Positions 1 to 7,827 of a stretch of DNA of 64,000 nucleotides are shown here, one piece after another; positions within the stretch are counted from its first letter, which is position 1; each line of letters begins with the position of its first letter. The notes below the pieces were generated by a model that saw only the letters and a program-made list of their open reading frames with translations, ran no database searches and had not been told where the DNA came from. Origin of the DNA: an uncultured Hyphomicrobiales bacterium (GTDB lineage: Bacteria; Pseudomonadota; Alphaproteobacteria; Rhizobiales; Rhizobiaceae); contig CALUBX010000001.1 of the NCBI GenBank assembly GCA_943914405.1, forward strand, positions 1 through 64,000, read 5' to 3'. A program made the translations under genes and the position numbers.

Positions 1-52
1 CGTCAGGCTCATAACCTGAAGGCCGCAGGTTCAAATCCTGCCCCCGCAACCA
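1..52 (+). tRNA. tRNA-fMet (initiator), 3' part only
   Basis: The left edge cuts this tRNA inside the anticodon arm. The CAT anticodon lies at 10-12 in a stem TCAGG/CCTGA. The T arm carries GGTTCAAATCC, and the acceptor 3' strand CCCCGC ends with an encoded CCA at 50-52. The pattern matches initiator tRNAs of rhizobia as I know them. It is the probable integration target of the adjacent serine recombinase, whose stop codon lies at 9-11 on the other strand. Confidence 0.9.
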
Positions 53-1814
53 TCTCAAATTGCGATACCAAATCGCGCACATCAGCCGCCCTGACCGGGC
101 GGCTTTTTTGCGTCCGCAAGTTCTGATGGTTGCGCCCTCCCGCAACCATCTCAGCTTGGGAACCGGCCAAGTTCTGGCCAATGCCGGTCCCCGCAACCAT
201 CTCAACTTGCGATCGGCCCGCCCCTGCGGCGGGCCTTTTGCCTTTGAGCGAAATCGCAAGAATGCCAGCCAGTTCGCCGCGCACGTCGATCTTCAGTTCA
301 TCGTCTTCCGGAGTCAGGATGATCTCTCGGACGAGGGAGCGGATGAGGTCGGCGGCAGTCATCCGCTTGGCCTCACAATCCTCCTGAAGCGCCGCGTATA
401 GCTCGTCGACCTGAACGTGGTAGTGGTGAGCCATGTTCGGATGCAGGAGGGGCGGTGGCTCCTCCGCCTCTTGCAGGAACGCTTTCAGCTCTTTCTGGCG
501 AGCCTCAAGATCCTTCATTTGCTTCATCATGCGGGTGGGCGCGTCGTCGTCACTGGAAGCCATGATGAGCTTCATCAGCTTGTCCAGTTCGCGGTCGATC
601 CGTGTGACCTCAGCCTCGGCTTGATCGATCGACGCCCGCCCTTCCATGCGCAGCCGATTCATCTCGTGGGTGAACTCGTCACAGAATTCCTTGAACAGCG
701 CGGGTTCCATAAGGTGATGCCGCAGCGCGTTGAGAACGCGTGCCTCAAGCTGATCGCGCCTAATGTTCTTGCGATTGTCGCAGGTGCCCTTGTTGCGTGC
801 CGTTGAGCAGCCGACCAGATCGGCTGAGATCATCGAGTAGCCACCGCCACAGCAACCGCATTTGGTCAGGCTCGAGAAGAGGTATTTGGGACGCCGGCGC
901 TCGCGGAAATGGTTCTCGGTCTCGTTATCGTCGTTCCGGTTTTGCTTGACGGTCTTCTGGCGCTCCTTCACGGCCTGCCAGAGATCCTCGTCGAGAACAC
1001 GCAACTCCGGCACGTCCTGGGTGATCCACTCCGCCTCGGGGTTCATCCGCGCCTGGCGTTTACCCGTGTCTGGGTCCTTGATGAACCGTTGGCGGTTCCA
1101 GATCAGTTTGCCGACATACATCTCATTGTTGAGAATGCCGTTGCCCCTTTTTGGATTGCCATTGATTGTACTGAAGCCCCAATCGCCGCCGCCCGGCGCG
1201 GATATAGCATCCTTGTTCAGTTCGAAGGCGATCCGCTTGGCGGATTTTCCGGCGGCATAGTCGCGGAAGATCCGGCGGATGACATCAGCCTGAAACTCAT
1301 TGATGGTCCGGTCACCGCGGACCGGCTCACCGTTTCCGTCGAACTTCTTTACCACATCATAACCATACGCGTTTCCGCCACCCGACTTGCCTAACTCGAC
1401 CCTGCCACGCTGTCCCCGGCGGGTCTTATCGGCCAGGTCCTTCAGGAACAGGGCGTTCATCGTGCCTTTGAGGCCGACATGCAGATGGGTGACCTCGCCC
1501 TCCGAAAGAGTGACGATCTTCACATCCGAATACGCCATGCGTTTGAAGAGGCCGGCGATATCCTCCTGATCGCGTGAGAGGCGGTCCATGGCCTCGGCCA
1601 GCACGTAGCGGAAACGGCCACGGGTCGCGTCAGAGATTAGTGCCTGGATACCGGGACGGAGGAGAGAGGCGCCGGAGATTGCGTGGTCGGTGTATTCCTC
1701 GACCACCTGCCACCCTTGCTTCTCGGCATGGAGACGGCAGATGCGAAGCTGGTCGGCGATAGAAGCGTCGCGCTGATTGTCGGATGAATAGCGGGCGTAG
1801 ATCGCGACCTTCAA
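9..1814 (-). CDS. Large serine recombinase (site-specific integrase)
   Basis: A 601-aa protein from a TTG start preceded by GGAG at 8-nt spacing; an upstream ATG would add 44 unrelated residues. The N-terminal resolvase domain (about 1-150) begins KVAIYARYSSDNQ, with catalytic Ser10 in the Y-x-R-x-S motif. A recombinase domain (about 150-280) follows, then a zinc ribbon (Cys319, 322, 336, 345) and a coiled-coil region. It cuts and rejoins DNA through a phosphoserine link and probably integrates the element at tRNA-fMet. The tail is odd: the motif (Q)xEMVAG occurs three times and the last copy runs into antisense tRNA (MVAGAGFEPAAFRL), so the stop codon lies within the tRNA. A tail ending like MVAGxGFEP is common in integrases of this family; the triplication is unusual. 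Confidence 0.9.
   Translation of the reverse strand: MKVAIYARYSSDNQRDASIADQLRICRLHAEKQGWQVVEEYTDHAISGASLLRPGIQALISDATRGRFRYVLAEAMDRLSRDQEDIAGLFKRMAYSDVKIVTLSEGEVTHLHVGLKGTMNALFLKDLADKTRRGQRGRVELGKSGGGNAYGYDVVKKFDGNGEPVRGDRTINEFQADVIRRIFRDYAAGKSAKRIAFELNKDAISAPGGGDWGFSTINGNPKRGNGILNNEMYVGKLIWNRQRFIKDPDTGKRQARMNPEAEWITQDVPELRVLDEDLWQAVKERQKTVKQNRNDDNETENHFRERRRPKYLFSSLTKCGCCGGGYSMISADLVGCSTARNKGTCDNRKNIRRDQLEARVLNALRHHLMEPALFKEFCDEFTHEMNRLRMEGRASIDQAEAEVTRIDRELDKLMKLIMASSDDDAPTRMMKQMKDLEARQKELKAFLQEAEEPPPLLHPNMAHHYHVQVDELYAALQEDCEAKRMTAADLIRSLVREIILTPEDDELKIDVRGELAGILAISLKGKRPAAGAGRSQVEMVAGTGIGQNLAGSQAEMVAGGRNHQNLRTQKSRPVRAADVRDLVSQFEMVAGAGFEPAAFRL
44..66 (+). repeat. att-like repeat, copy 1 (tRNA 3' end and flank)
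   Basis: The core CCCGCAACCATCTCA overlaps the tRNA 3' end and continues with AATTGCGAT. The same core recurs at 139-153 and 190-204. A tRNA-end repeat next to an integrase gene is the usual signature of an attachment site. Which of the copies is the active crossover site cannot be told from sequence alone. Confidence 0.7.
85..109 (+). terminator. Rho-independent terminator after tRNA-fMet
   Basis: A perfect 7-bp stem, GCCGCCC (85-91) with GGGCGGC (97-103), has a 5-nt loop and is followed by six T. It lies 32 bases after the tRNA end. On the other strand the same bases encode part of the recombinase C-terminal tail. Confidence 0.8.
139..160 (+). repeat. att-like repeat, copy 2
   Basis: CCCGCAACCATCTCA repeats the tRNA 3' end exactly and then diverges (GCTTGGG). 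A perfect inverted partner, GATGGTTGCG at 125-134, pairs with CGCAACCATC at 141-150, so a fragment of the site is also present in the opposite orientation. This suggests leftovers of earlier integration or recombination events. Confidence 0.6.
190..213 (+). repeat. att-like repeat, copy 3
   Basis: CCCGCAACCATCTCAACTTGCGAT differs from copy 1 at one base over 23 positions. Like copy 1 it is followed closely by a terminator hairpin. Repeat plus terminator therefore looks like a duplicated tRNA-end/terminator unit rather than a chance match. Confidence 0.65.
215..239 (+). terminator. Rho-independent terminator copy after att repeat 3
   Basis: GGCCCGCC (215-222) pairs perfectly with GGCGGGCC (228-235), with loop CCTGC, followed by TTTT. 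It is placed after att-like copy 3 much as the first terminator is placed after the tRNA. Confidence 0.6.
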
Positions 1815-2257
1815 AACGCACTCTCCTGTCGTATCAGGAGCGGGTTGTCCCGCGTTCCCGCGTCTGCTCCTCGAACGCTTCCCGCGCGGCACGACGGGCG
1901 AGCAGACGAACCAACTCGACCAGACGCGGGTCCGGACCGTCGCCACGGCGCAAGAGCGTCAATTCCGGCTCGTTGAGCCGAAGCGCACTCCTTTGCTTTG
2001 GGCGGTTGCCAGAATTCATCGCTGAGCCATTCGAAGCCGATTGCAAGTAGATCGGCTTTAAGATTGGCGCGAACGGAAGTATAAGCAACTGCAATCACGG
2101 GCGAATATTCGGCGACATTCGGCGCAGAGTCGTCGGTGCAAGCGAAATCTGGCGTAGCGAAGTGCGTTATGGAAGACGGAAAATACTGACCTTGCTCCGG
2201 TCTGCCGAGATTTTCTAAAACCAGTTCTGCCACCCTGTCCTCGCTTGTCTGCGCCAC
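1811..2257 (-). CDS. Hypothetical protein, possibly frameshifted
   Basis: A 148-aa frame. The first ~95 residues (from MAQTSEDRVAELVLENLG to around FEWLSDEFW) look like real protein. The remainder is Arg/Ser-rich and reads like an out-of-phase translation of the neighbouring 61-aa gene. Either two genes overlap, or one gene suffered a frameshift near 2000. The start lies opposite the promoter region of the toxin-antitoxin cassette, so this transcript and the cassette diverge. No family is recognised. Confidence 0.3.
   Translation of the reverse strand: MAQTSEDRVAELVLENLGRPEQGQYFPSSITHFATPDFACTDDSAPNVAEYSPVIAVAYTSVRANLKADLLAIGFEWLSDEFWQPPKAKECASAQRAGIDALAPWRRSGPASGRVGSSARPSCRAGSVRGADAGTRDNPLLIRQESAF
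1834..2019 (-). CDS. Small charged protein upstream of the recombinase
   Basis: A 61-aa reading frame with the segment LVELVRLLARRAAREAFEEQ, typical of small helical proteins found just upstream of serine recombinases in rhizobial elements. It ends 20 nt before the recombinase start, so co-transcription is likely. It overlaps the end of a longer minus-strand frame (1811-2257) in another phase; its codon usage looks more natural there. No function is assigned. Confidence 0.45.
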   Translation of the reverse strand: MNSGNRPKQRSALRLNEPELTLLRRGDGPDPRLVELVRLLARRAAREAFEEQTRERGTTRS

Positions 2258-2260
2258 AAA

Positions 2261-2279
2261 TCTGGACTATATATCCAGA
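2261..2279 (+). promoter_or_regulatory. Probable operator/promoter of the vapB-vapC-sir2-herA cassette
   Basis: TCTGGA (2261-2266) and TCCAGA (2274-2279) form an inverted repeat around the AT-rich centre CTATATA, which can also serve as a -10 element. It lies 20 bp before the antitoxin start. A palindrome overlapping the promoter is the usual binding site of a type II antitoxin, so autoregulation is inferred. Confidence 0.6.
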
Positions 2280-2298
2280 CATAGCATGGAGGATAGCC

Positions 2299-2601
2299 AT
2301 GGGCAATGCCGCACAGAAAAGAGCTACGCAGAATTATCGAACACGCCTGACGCAGCGAGGGCTCACGCGTTTCGAGATCATGGCGCTTGAATCCGACCGC
2401 GAACTCATCCGCACCCTTGCGCGTCGTCTCGCTGAAGAAGGTCCAGAAGCGGAAGACGTCCGTGCGGCTGTCAAGACAGCCGTCGGCGGCAAGCCGCCTA
2501 AGCCCGGAAATATCCTAACCGCTCTGCGGCGATCGCCGCTTGTCGGCGCCGAACTCGACCTTTCCCGTCCCCGTGAAGAGGGGCGCAAGGTCGATCTGTG
2601 A
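2299..2601 (+). CDS. VapB-like antitoxin
   Basis: A 100-aa protein starting at the ATG behind GGAGGA. It is short, charged and helical (QNYRTRLTQRGLTRFEIMAL, then RELIRTLARRLAEEG) and ends with LVGAELDLSRPREEGRKVDL, a layout I recognise from antitoxins preceding PIN toxins. The stop overlaps the toxin start (GTGA). It should bind and silence the toxin and repress its own promoter through the palindrome at 2261-2279. It heads an operon that continues into sir2 and herA. Confidence 0.8.
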   Translation: MGNAAQKRATQNYRTRLTQRGLTRFEIMALESDRELIRTLARRLAEEGPEAEDVRAAVKTAVGGKPPKPGNILTALRRSPLVGAELDLSRPREEGRKVDL

Positions 2602-3050
2602 CGCGTTATCTTCTCGACACCAACATCATCAGCAATATCGTAAAGCCAAAGCCGTCGGAGTCGCTGCTGGACTGGATGGGCGAGCAGCGCGACGAGAACC
2701 TGTTTATTGCCTCGCTGACGATCGCCGAAATCCGGCGTGGCATTCTGGAAAAGCCGCGAGGCAAGAAGCGTGACAGCCTCGACGCTTGGTTCGCGGGCTC
2801 AGAGGGGCCGCAGGCACTGTTTGCGGATCGTATCCTGTCCTTCGACGATAAAGCCGGTCTGCTCTGGGCGCGGCTCATGGCGGAGGGCAAGATGGCTGGG
2901 CGCCCTCGCAGCGGTCTCGATATGATCATTGCGGCCGTCGCAGGCGCAAATGACTGTGTTGTGGTGACGGACAACGAAAAAGACTTCGTGGGGCTCCAGA
3001 TCATAAATCCGCTGCGCCGCGGCTTGGAGGGGGGGGGAATAGAACAATGA
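2598..3050 (+). CDS. VapC-like PIN-domain toxin (ribonuclease)
   Basis: A 150-aa PIN domain. The acidic residues fit the metal site: Asp7 in YLLDTN, Glu44 in LTIAEIRRG, Asp108 in SGLDMIIAA and Asp125 in VVVTDN. PIN toxins cleave tRNA or other RNA; the target here is unknown. It starts with GTG overlapping the antitoxin stop. Its own stop overlaps the ATG of sir2 (ATGA), so translation of sir2 is probably coupled to it. A run of nine G (3029-3037) lies in its last codons and also provides the sir2 ribosome binding site. Confidence 0.88.
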   Translation: MTRYLLDTNIISNIVKPKPSESLLDWMGEQRDENLFIASLTIAEIRRGILEKPRGKKRDSLDAWFAGSEGPQALFADRILSFDDKAGLLWARLMAEGKMAGRPRSGLDMIIAAVAGANDCVVVTDNEKDFVGLQIINPLRRGLEGGGIEQ

Positions 3051-4435
3051 CGGCTGCGCCGCCTGTACCTATCGAGTATCAGCTCATTGGTTTGACGGAA
3101 GACGGCAACGCCGGCGATCTTCTGCTTGGGCTCGACCAGAAGCAGGGGCGCGTTCGTCTCCAGGCTCTGATCTCCGAATGGTTGCGGATGGAAAACCTCG
3201 TCGTTCTGACGGGGTCCGGCACGTCGGTTTCGGCGGGCGGCAAGACGATGGCGAACCTCGAAACTGCCGTCTTTGCGACCATTGAGGCTCTATCCGATGT
3301 GCCGGCCTCTATTGGTCCTATCATCAAGGCGCGGCAGGATGCCGTTTCGCTGGCCGATCTTCTGGACGAGCCGACGTTGGGGTTCGAGGCCTGGCTGTCC
3401 TTTGTCGCTAATGCACTTGTGGTTGGACAGTCAAAGGACGCGCCGTTCTCCGGCGTCTCATGGCCGGGCACACCAGCACCGAGCCTGGACGATCTCAAGT
3501 GGTTCGTCGATCGTCTGCGTATGTCGATTTTCGCCGAGTGTGCGCTGTCCTTGCCTGATACGGCCAAGGCGAAGTCCGCAAGTCAGATCGCTCCGCAGCT
3601 AGCGTTTCTCTCCAAGCTCGTGGCGCGCGACAGCAACCTCGGCCGAACCCACCTTTTCACGTTGAACTACGATACCCTCTTCGAGCAGGCCCTCGAACTT
3701 CTCGGTATCCAGTACTTCGATGGATTCACCGGCCGTGCCGCTGCCCGCTTCGATCCCTCGGTTTACGGGCTCGATATCTATTATCCGGGCGAGGTTGCCG
3801 AAGGTCGCGTAAGACGCTTCGACAAGTTCCTGCACTTCTACAAGCTGCATGGCTCCATTCACTGGTTTGAGCAGGACGGCGAGATGCGTGCGCGGCATCC
3901 TGATCTCGCTCCCTTCAAAACCTATGCGAGCCTCAAGCCGGACGAAAAGGGCGGCGCCCTCGTCGACTTGGCGGGTGGTACGCCATCGGTTGGAATTCTG
4001 CCAACCGCCAACAAGTTCGCGCAGACCCTGACGATGCCCTACGCGCATCTCTTCCGCTCCTTTCAGGTTCGTCTCGGTATTCCGCAGACCTTCCTGCTCG
4101 TTCTTGGCTACGGCTTCGGTGACGATCACGTCAGTCGCATTATTGAAAATGCGCTCATGAATCCGTCATTGGTGATGCTCGTAGTTGAGCCTAATCCAGC
4201 GAGCCCCGTCATCGAGCGGGTGCGCCGCTACAAGGACCTCGGCAAACGCGCTTTCGTGCTGACTCCAACCGACGCCGCCTTTGCTGTCGCCAAGTTCAGG
4301 CACGCCACCTTTGACGATTTCGCCCGCTCGGTAATGCCCGACGTGCAATGGCTGGACGACTTCTTGCGCCTGCGGCGGTTCGAGAAGCAGATTGCCTCCT
4401 CCACGACGGCGACCGAACCTGATCCGGTGGTGTAG
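3047..4435 (+). CDS. SIR2 family protein (probable NADase, defence effector)
   Basis: A 462-aa SIR2-type NAD-binding protein. The nucleotide-binding motif VVLTGSGTS is at 52-60, FTLNYDTLFEQAL at 204-216, the predicted catalytic His in KLHGSIHW is at 268, and LLVLGYGFGDDH is around 346-357. SIR2 proteins paired with HerA are known anti-phage systems in which NAD+ is depleted during infection. The gene overlaps vapC by 4 nt and is followed after 1 nt by herA. The inferred role is abortive-infection effector in complex with HerA. Confidence 0.88.
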   Translation: MTAAPPVPIEYQLIGLTEDGNAGDLLLGLDQKQGRVRLQALISEWLRMENLVVLTGSGTSVSAGGKTMANLETAVFATIEALSDVPASIGPIIKARQDAVSLADLLDEPTLGFEAWLSFVANALVVGQSKDAPFSGVSWPGTPAPSLDDLKWFVDRLRMSIFAECALSLPDTAKAKSASQIAPQLAFLSKLVARDSNLGRTHLFTLNYDTLFEQALELLGIQYFDGFTGRAAARFDPSVYGLDIYYPGEVAEGRVRRFDKFLHFYKLHGSIHWFEQDGEMRARHPDLAPFKTYASLKPDEKGGALVDLAGGTPSVGILPTANKFAQTLTMPYAHLFRSFQVRLGIPQTFLLVLGYGFGDDHVSRIIENALMNPSLVMLVVEPNPASPVIERVRRYKDLGKRAFVLTPTDAAFAVAKFRHATFDDFARSVMPDVQWLDDFLRLRRFEKQIASSTTATEPDPVV

Positions 4436-4436
4436 G

Positions 4437-6431
4437 ATGGATAATCCACGTCTCATCGGCCATATCGTTTCAGTTCAGGGCTTCCGGGTGAAGGTGGAAT
4501 TGCTGCCCGAGACCCGATCGGCGCTGCGGGCGACCCTCGATGGAGTTCAGGCAGCGATCGCCATCAATGCCTATCTTACCTTCTCGCTTGGTGCGGGCGA
4601 AACCGTCATCGGCATCATCACCGATCTCGAGGCGCGGGAAAGCTTCGACCCTTCCAGCGGAGATGATCTCAGTCTGGAACTCATGAAGCCACGCCGGATT
4701 GCCAGTGTGCAGTTGTTGGGCACCATCGAGCACGCCGATGATGAGCCATCTTTCAGTCCAGGCATATCCGTTCTGCCGACGCTGGACACGCCGGCAGAAA
4801 TCGGATCGCCCGACATCCTGCGCGCGATATTCGAGATCCCACCCCGTCGCAACAGGCCGGAAGGCTACGATGCCAAAGATTTCGACTACGACCTCAAAAT
4901 CGGTTTTCCGACCGGCCAGGCGCGCAACGTCGTGCGGGCGTCCTACAATGACCTGTTCTCCAGGCCGTTGGCGATCGTCGGAAACACGGGCTCAGGGAAA
5001 TCCTTCTCAGTGTCGAGCCTTATCCAGAAGGCAATGAAGGCGCTGGATGGTGCTGCCCAGGAGCCGCACGTCTTCATTCTCGACATCAATGGTGAATACG
5101 CCAAAGCCTTTCCCGCCACTGTGGCTGAGACACGCCTACCGGATCGCATCTATCTCAATGGCAAGGAGTTCAGCCTCCCGCTCTGGTTCCTGAACGCGGA
5201 AGAGATCTGCGCATGGCTAAGCGCATCGGAGCAGACGCAGGAACCCGTGCTGAAGGACTGGTGGGCGATCGCGAAGGGCGGCAACGCTACGGCTGCCGCC
5301 AGCCTCGGTTCGCTGCAAAATGCAATGAGCGCGCTCGATCAGCTTCTCAGCGAACTGACGAAAGTGAAAAGGAAGTTCGCAGGTTCTTACTGCGACGCCA
5401 TTGTGGGCCACCTCGCGGATGCCGACATCGACACCGCGGCCTTCGAAGCCCTTTTCAAGACTCATCGCAGTGTCGATCAGTACAACCAGGACGTAATGGG
5501 CAATCAGGCTGCGATCGCGGCCGAAGCCGAGAAACTCAAGGACGCTATCCGGATCAAGATTGTCGGCGGTAGCGATACGGCGGAGGCAGGCGCGCGCACC
5601 GCAGATTCGCCGATCCCGATCGCGCGTGCGACGCTGACAGATCCGTCTCTGATCAATCGCGCCGTCTCGAAGGAAGATACCTTCAGGGTGGACGCCCATT
5701 TGACGACGCTGAAGCTGCGGTTGAAGACGCGCCTCGACGACAAGCGGTGGCGCGCATTCCTGAACTACGAAGACGCTGACACCGCCATCACTAATCTATC
5801 CGCCTGGTTCTCTCGCTTTGGTTTGGGCGCCGCCACAGGTCCGAAGGTGTCCGTGCTCGACCTTTCGATGCTGAGCAACGAAGTGCTTCCCTATGCCTGC
5901 GCCGTCATCGGGCGCGTGCTGCTGGAAGCGCGGGAACGCTTGCCCGCGGCGTCACGCTACAAGCACCCATGGGTACTCGTGCTGGAAGAGGCGCACAATT
6001 ACGCCCGACCAGCTCGTACGGACGAGGATCGCGGTCATCGTCTGGCCCGGCTGACCTATGAGCGAATCGCAAAGGAAGGGCGCAAGTTCGGACTGTCGCT
6101 CATCATCGCCAGCCAACGCCCGAGCGAGATCAGCCAGACAATCATCAGCCAGTGCGCCAATTTCATCAGCCACCGTCTGCAAAACCCGGACGACATCGAC
6201 CATTTCCGCCGGATCATCCCGATGCAGGCGCGGCGTCTGCTCGACCAGGTGACGATATTGTCGTCAGGCGAGGCGATTGTTTTTGGAAGCGCATTCCATA
6301 TACCGACGCGGGTCCAGTTCGATCGTCCGGAGCCCGGCCCATACAGCCAGACAGCAGCGCCGTACCACGAATGGTCGAAGGAAAAGACCCCATTTCCTCT
6401 GGGCACAATCATCGACGCCTGGGGAGCATAG
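4437..6431 (+). CDS. herA: HerA-like hexameric ATPase
   Basis: A 664-aa protein; the ATG one base after the sir2 stop is chosen over an upstream in-frame codon inside sir2. An N-terminal HAS-barrel-like region (about 1-90) precedes the ATPase core with Walker A GNTGSGKS (182-189) and Walker B LVLEEAHNYA (about 513-522). The segment IIASQRPSEISQTIISQCANF is typical of HerA/FtsK-type motors. HerA translocates or remodels DNA; in SIR2-HerA systems it forms a large complex with SIR2. It is last in the vapB-vapC-sir2-herA operon. Confidence 0.9.
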   Translation: MDNPRLIGHIVSVQGFRVKVELLPETRSALRATLDGVQAAIAINAYLTFSLGAGETVIGIITDLEARESFDPSSGDDLSLELMKPRRIASVQLLGTIEHADDEPSFSPGISVLPTLDTPAEIGSPDILRAIFEIPPRRNRPEGYDAKDFDYDLKIGFPTGQARNVVRASYNDLFSRPLAIVGNTGSGKSFSVSSLIQKAMKALDGAAQEPHVFILDINGEYAKAFPATVAETRLPDRIYLNGKEFSLPLWFLNAEEICAWLSASEQTQEPVLKDWWAIAKGGNATAAASLGSLQNAMSALDQLLSELTKVKRKFAGSYCDAIVGHLADADIDTAAFEALFKTHRSVDQYNQDVMGNQAAIAAEAEKLKDAIRIKIVGGSDTAEAGARTADSPIPIARATLTDPSLINRAVSKEDTFRVDAHLTTLKLRLKTRLDDKRWRAFLNYEDADTAITNLSAWFSRFGLGAATGPKVSVLDLSMLSNEVLPYACAVIGRVLLEARERLPAASRYKHPWVLVLEEAHNYARPARTDEDRGHRLARLTYERIAKEGRKFGLSLIIASQRPSEISQTIISQCANFISHRLQNPDDIDHFRRIIPMQARRLLDQVTILSSGEAIVFGSAFHIPTRVQFDRPEPGPYSQTAAPYHEWSKEKTPFPLGTIIDAWGA

Positions 6432-6498
6432 AAAAAGCCAACTGCTTCGGTATTTGAGGCCTATGCGACGCGCTCCCCGGTCCTCTGGCGCATCGCCG

Positions 6499-7806
6499 CT
6501 AGCTGTCGAATCCCTCCTTCGGCGACCATCGCCTCGTCTCGAATTTTCGCGGGCGAAAAGGATCGCCCACCAAGGCCAGGCCGTCGCGGAACAGCGCGTA
6601 ATTATAGTCAGAGCCGTCGGCACGCCGCCCCCGGCTGTCCTCGCTAATACTGAAACCAGCGGGATCAAAGCTGGGCAGGCCAAGTCGTTCGGGACGATCT
6701 TCACTACCGGCTCGGATGATTCCGGTGAGGCTATCGAGGAACGCCCTGCAGGCCGTCTCCTCCATGACGAACCAACCAACCGACTCGCCCAGCAAACCGC
6801 GAACGATAGTGTCTCGAATGGCAAGCCGTCGCCAATTCGGATCGTCCCAGAGCTCATCGTGCCACCAATAGGGACGTAGAGCCGGCCAGATCGAGAAAGC
6901 GTTGCCAAGATACCAGCGGCCGGCATAGGGAAATCGGACGAAGGTGACTGGTCCGGATTCCACGGGAAACTCGCCAGCCGTATTGATCCAGTCGATCCAA
7001 TTGACGACAGGGCTTATACCCATCAGCAGGAAGTTCGACCGGTGTGTCGCCAGCGCCATTTGCGTCGTCACGCCGCGGGCAACAGGCGGCTCGCTCGCGG
7101 GCGGCGGAGCCTTTTTCCTTGGTTTCGTAATCCGCGTTTCGGCTACGCTCAGGAAGGCGCCAGACGTACCCGGCTTCGAGCCAAAGGCCACGCAATAGCC
7201 GTGGATGATGTGGCCGAAGGGCGACTCCACATTCACATAGGGTTTCACCTGCCTTGCATATTTACGCTTTGCTTGCGCGGCGACAGTCTTTGCCGTGGCG
7301 TTGGCAGCGAATGAACCGTGGGCTTCAGCCAGCACGACACCGTGGCCATCGACGTTCCCGCCATCGTAAAGAAAGTCGGCGTGGGGATCGAGCGCGCTGG
7401 ACAGGCAGGCCGCATTCGCGCGCCAGACATATCCCAAGGCGTTCATATAGAGATCGGTTATCCCGGCTCCGCACCGTGCGGTGAACAGGGTCCGTTCGGT
7501 ATCAGCCAGGTCCGCAAAGTCATCCGTGAGTTTGAACATCGACGTGTTCGAGATCAGGCATTCCAGTTGAGCGAGTGCGCTCTTCTGAAGGCCGGCCAGC
7601 AGTTGCGCTCGCGCCTGACGTGTCGTCGCCGTTCTGGCGACGGCCGCCGCCAGCGCGACGGGAGAGAACGTCAGGGTCGACGCGGCCTGAGGCGCTTCGA
7701 AATGGGGTGATACCGGGCTGGGAACATGTCTGTGCTTTGTATGGGTCGTCAGGCCGATCGTGACGTCGACATCCCACAATTCGGCAGTTGCACTCACAAC
7801 GTTCAT
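6499..7806 (-). CDS. Hypothetical protein, partner of HEPN-like gene
   Basis: A 435-aa protein (start at the ATG behind GGGGGGA) that I do not recognise. Visible features are an Ala-rich N-terminal half; a central stretch LYDGGNVDGHGVVLAEAHGS containing acidic residues and His; FGHIIHGYCVAFGS; a basic-Pro linker KPRKKAPPPASEPP; and an aromatic-rich C-terminal half (RPYWWHDELWDDPNWRR). No signal peptide or membrane segment is seen. It lies 21 nt after the HEPN-like gene on the same strand, so the two are probably co-transcribed. Confidence 0.7.
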   Translation of the reverse strand: MNVVSATAELWDVDVTIGLTTHTKHRHVPSPVSPHFEAPQAASTLTFSPVALAAAVARTATTRQARAQLLAGLQKSALAQLECLISNTSMFKLTDDFADLADTERTLFTARCGAGITDLYMNALGYVWRANAACLSSALDPHADFLYDGGNVDGHGVVLAEAHGSFAANATAKTVAAQAKRKYARQVKPYVNVESPFGHIIHGYCVAFGSKPGTSGAFLSVAETRITKPRKKAPPPASEPPVARGVTTQMALATHRSNFLLMGISPVVNWIDWINTAGEFPVESGPVTFVRFPYAGRWYLGNAFSIWPALRPYWWHDELWDDPNWRRLAIRDTIVRGLLGESVGWFVMEETACRAFLDSLTGIIRAGSEDRPERLGLPSFDPAGFSISEDSRGRRADGSDYNYALFRDGLALVGDPFRPRKFETRRWSPKEGFDS

Positions 7807-7827
7807 CCGTCCCCCCAAGCGCTGGTC

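Noticed and set aside
44..213. Three short repeats considered as a CRISPR fragment
   Set aside because: Only three imperfect copies, uneven spacing, and the core is the tRNA 3' end; an att-site explanation fits better.
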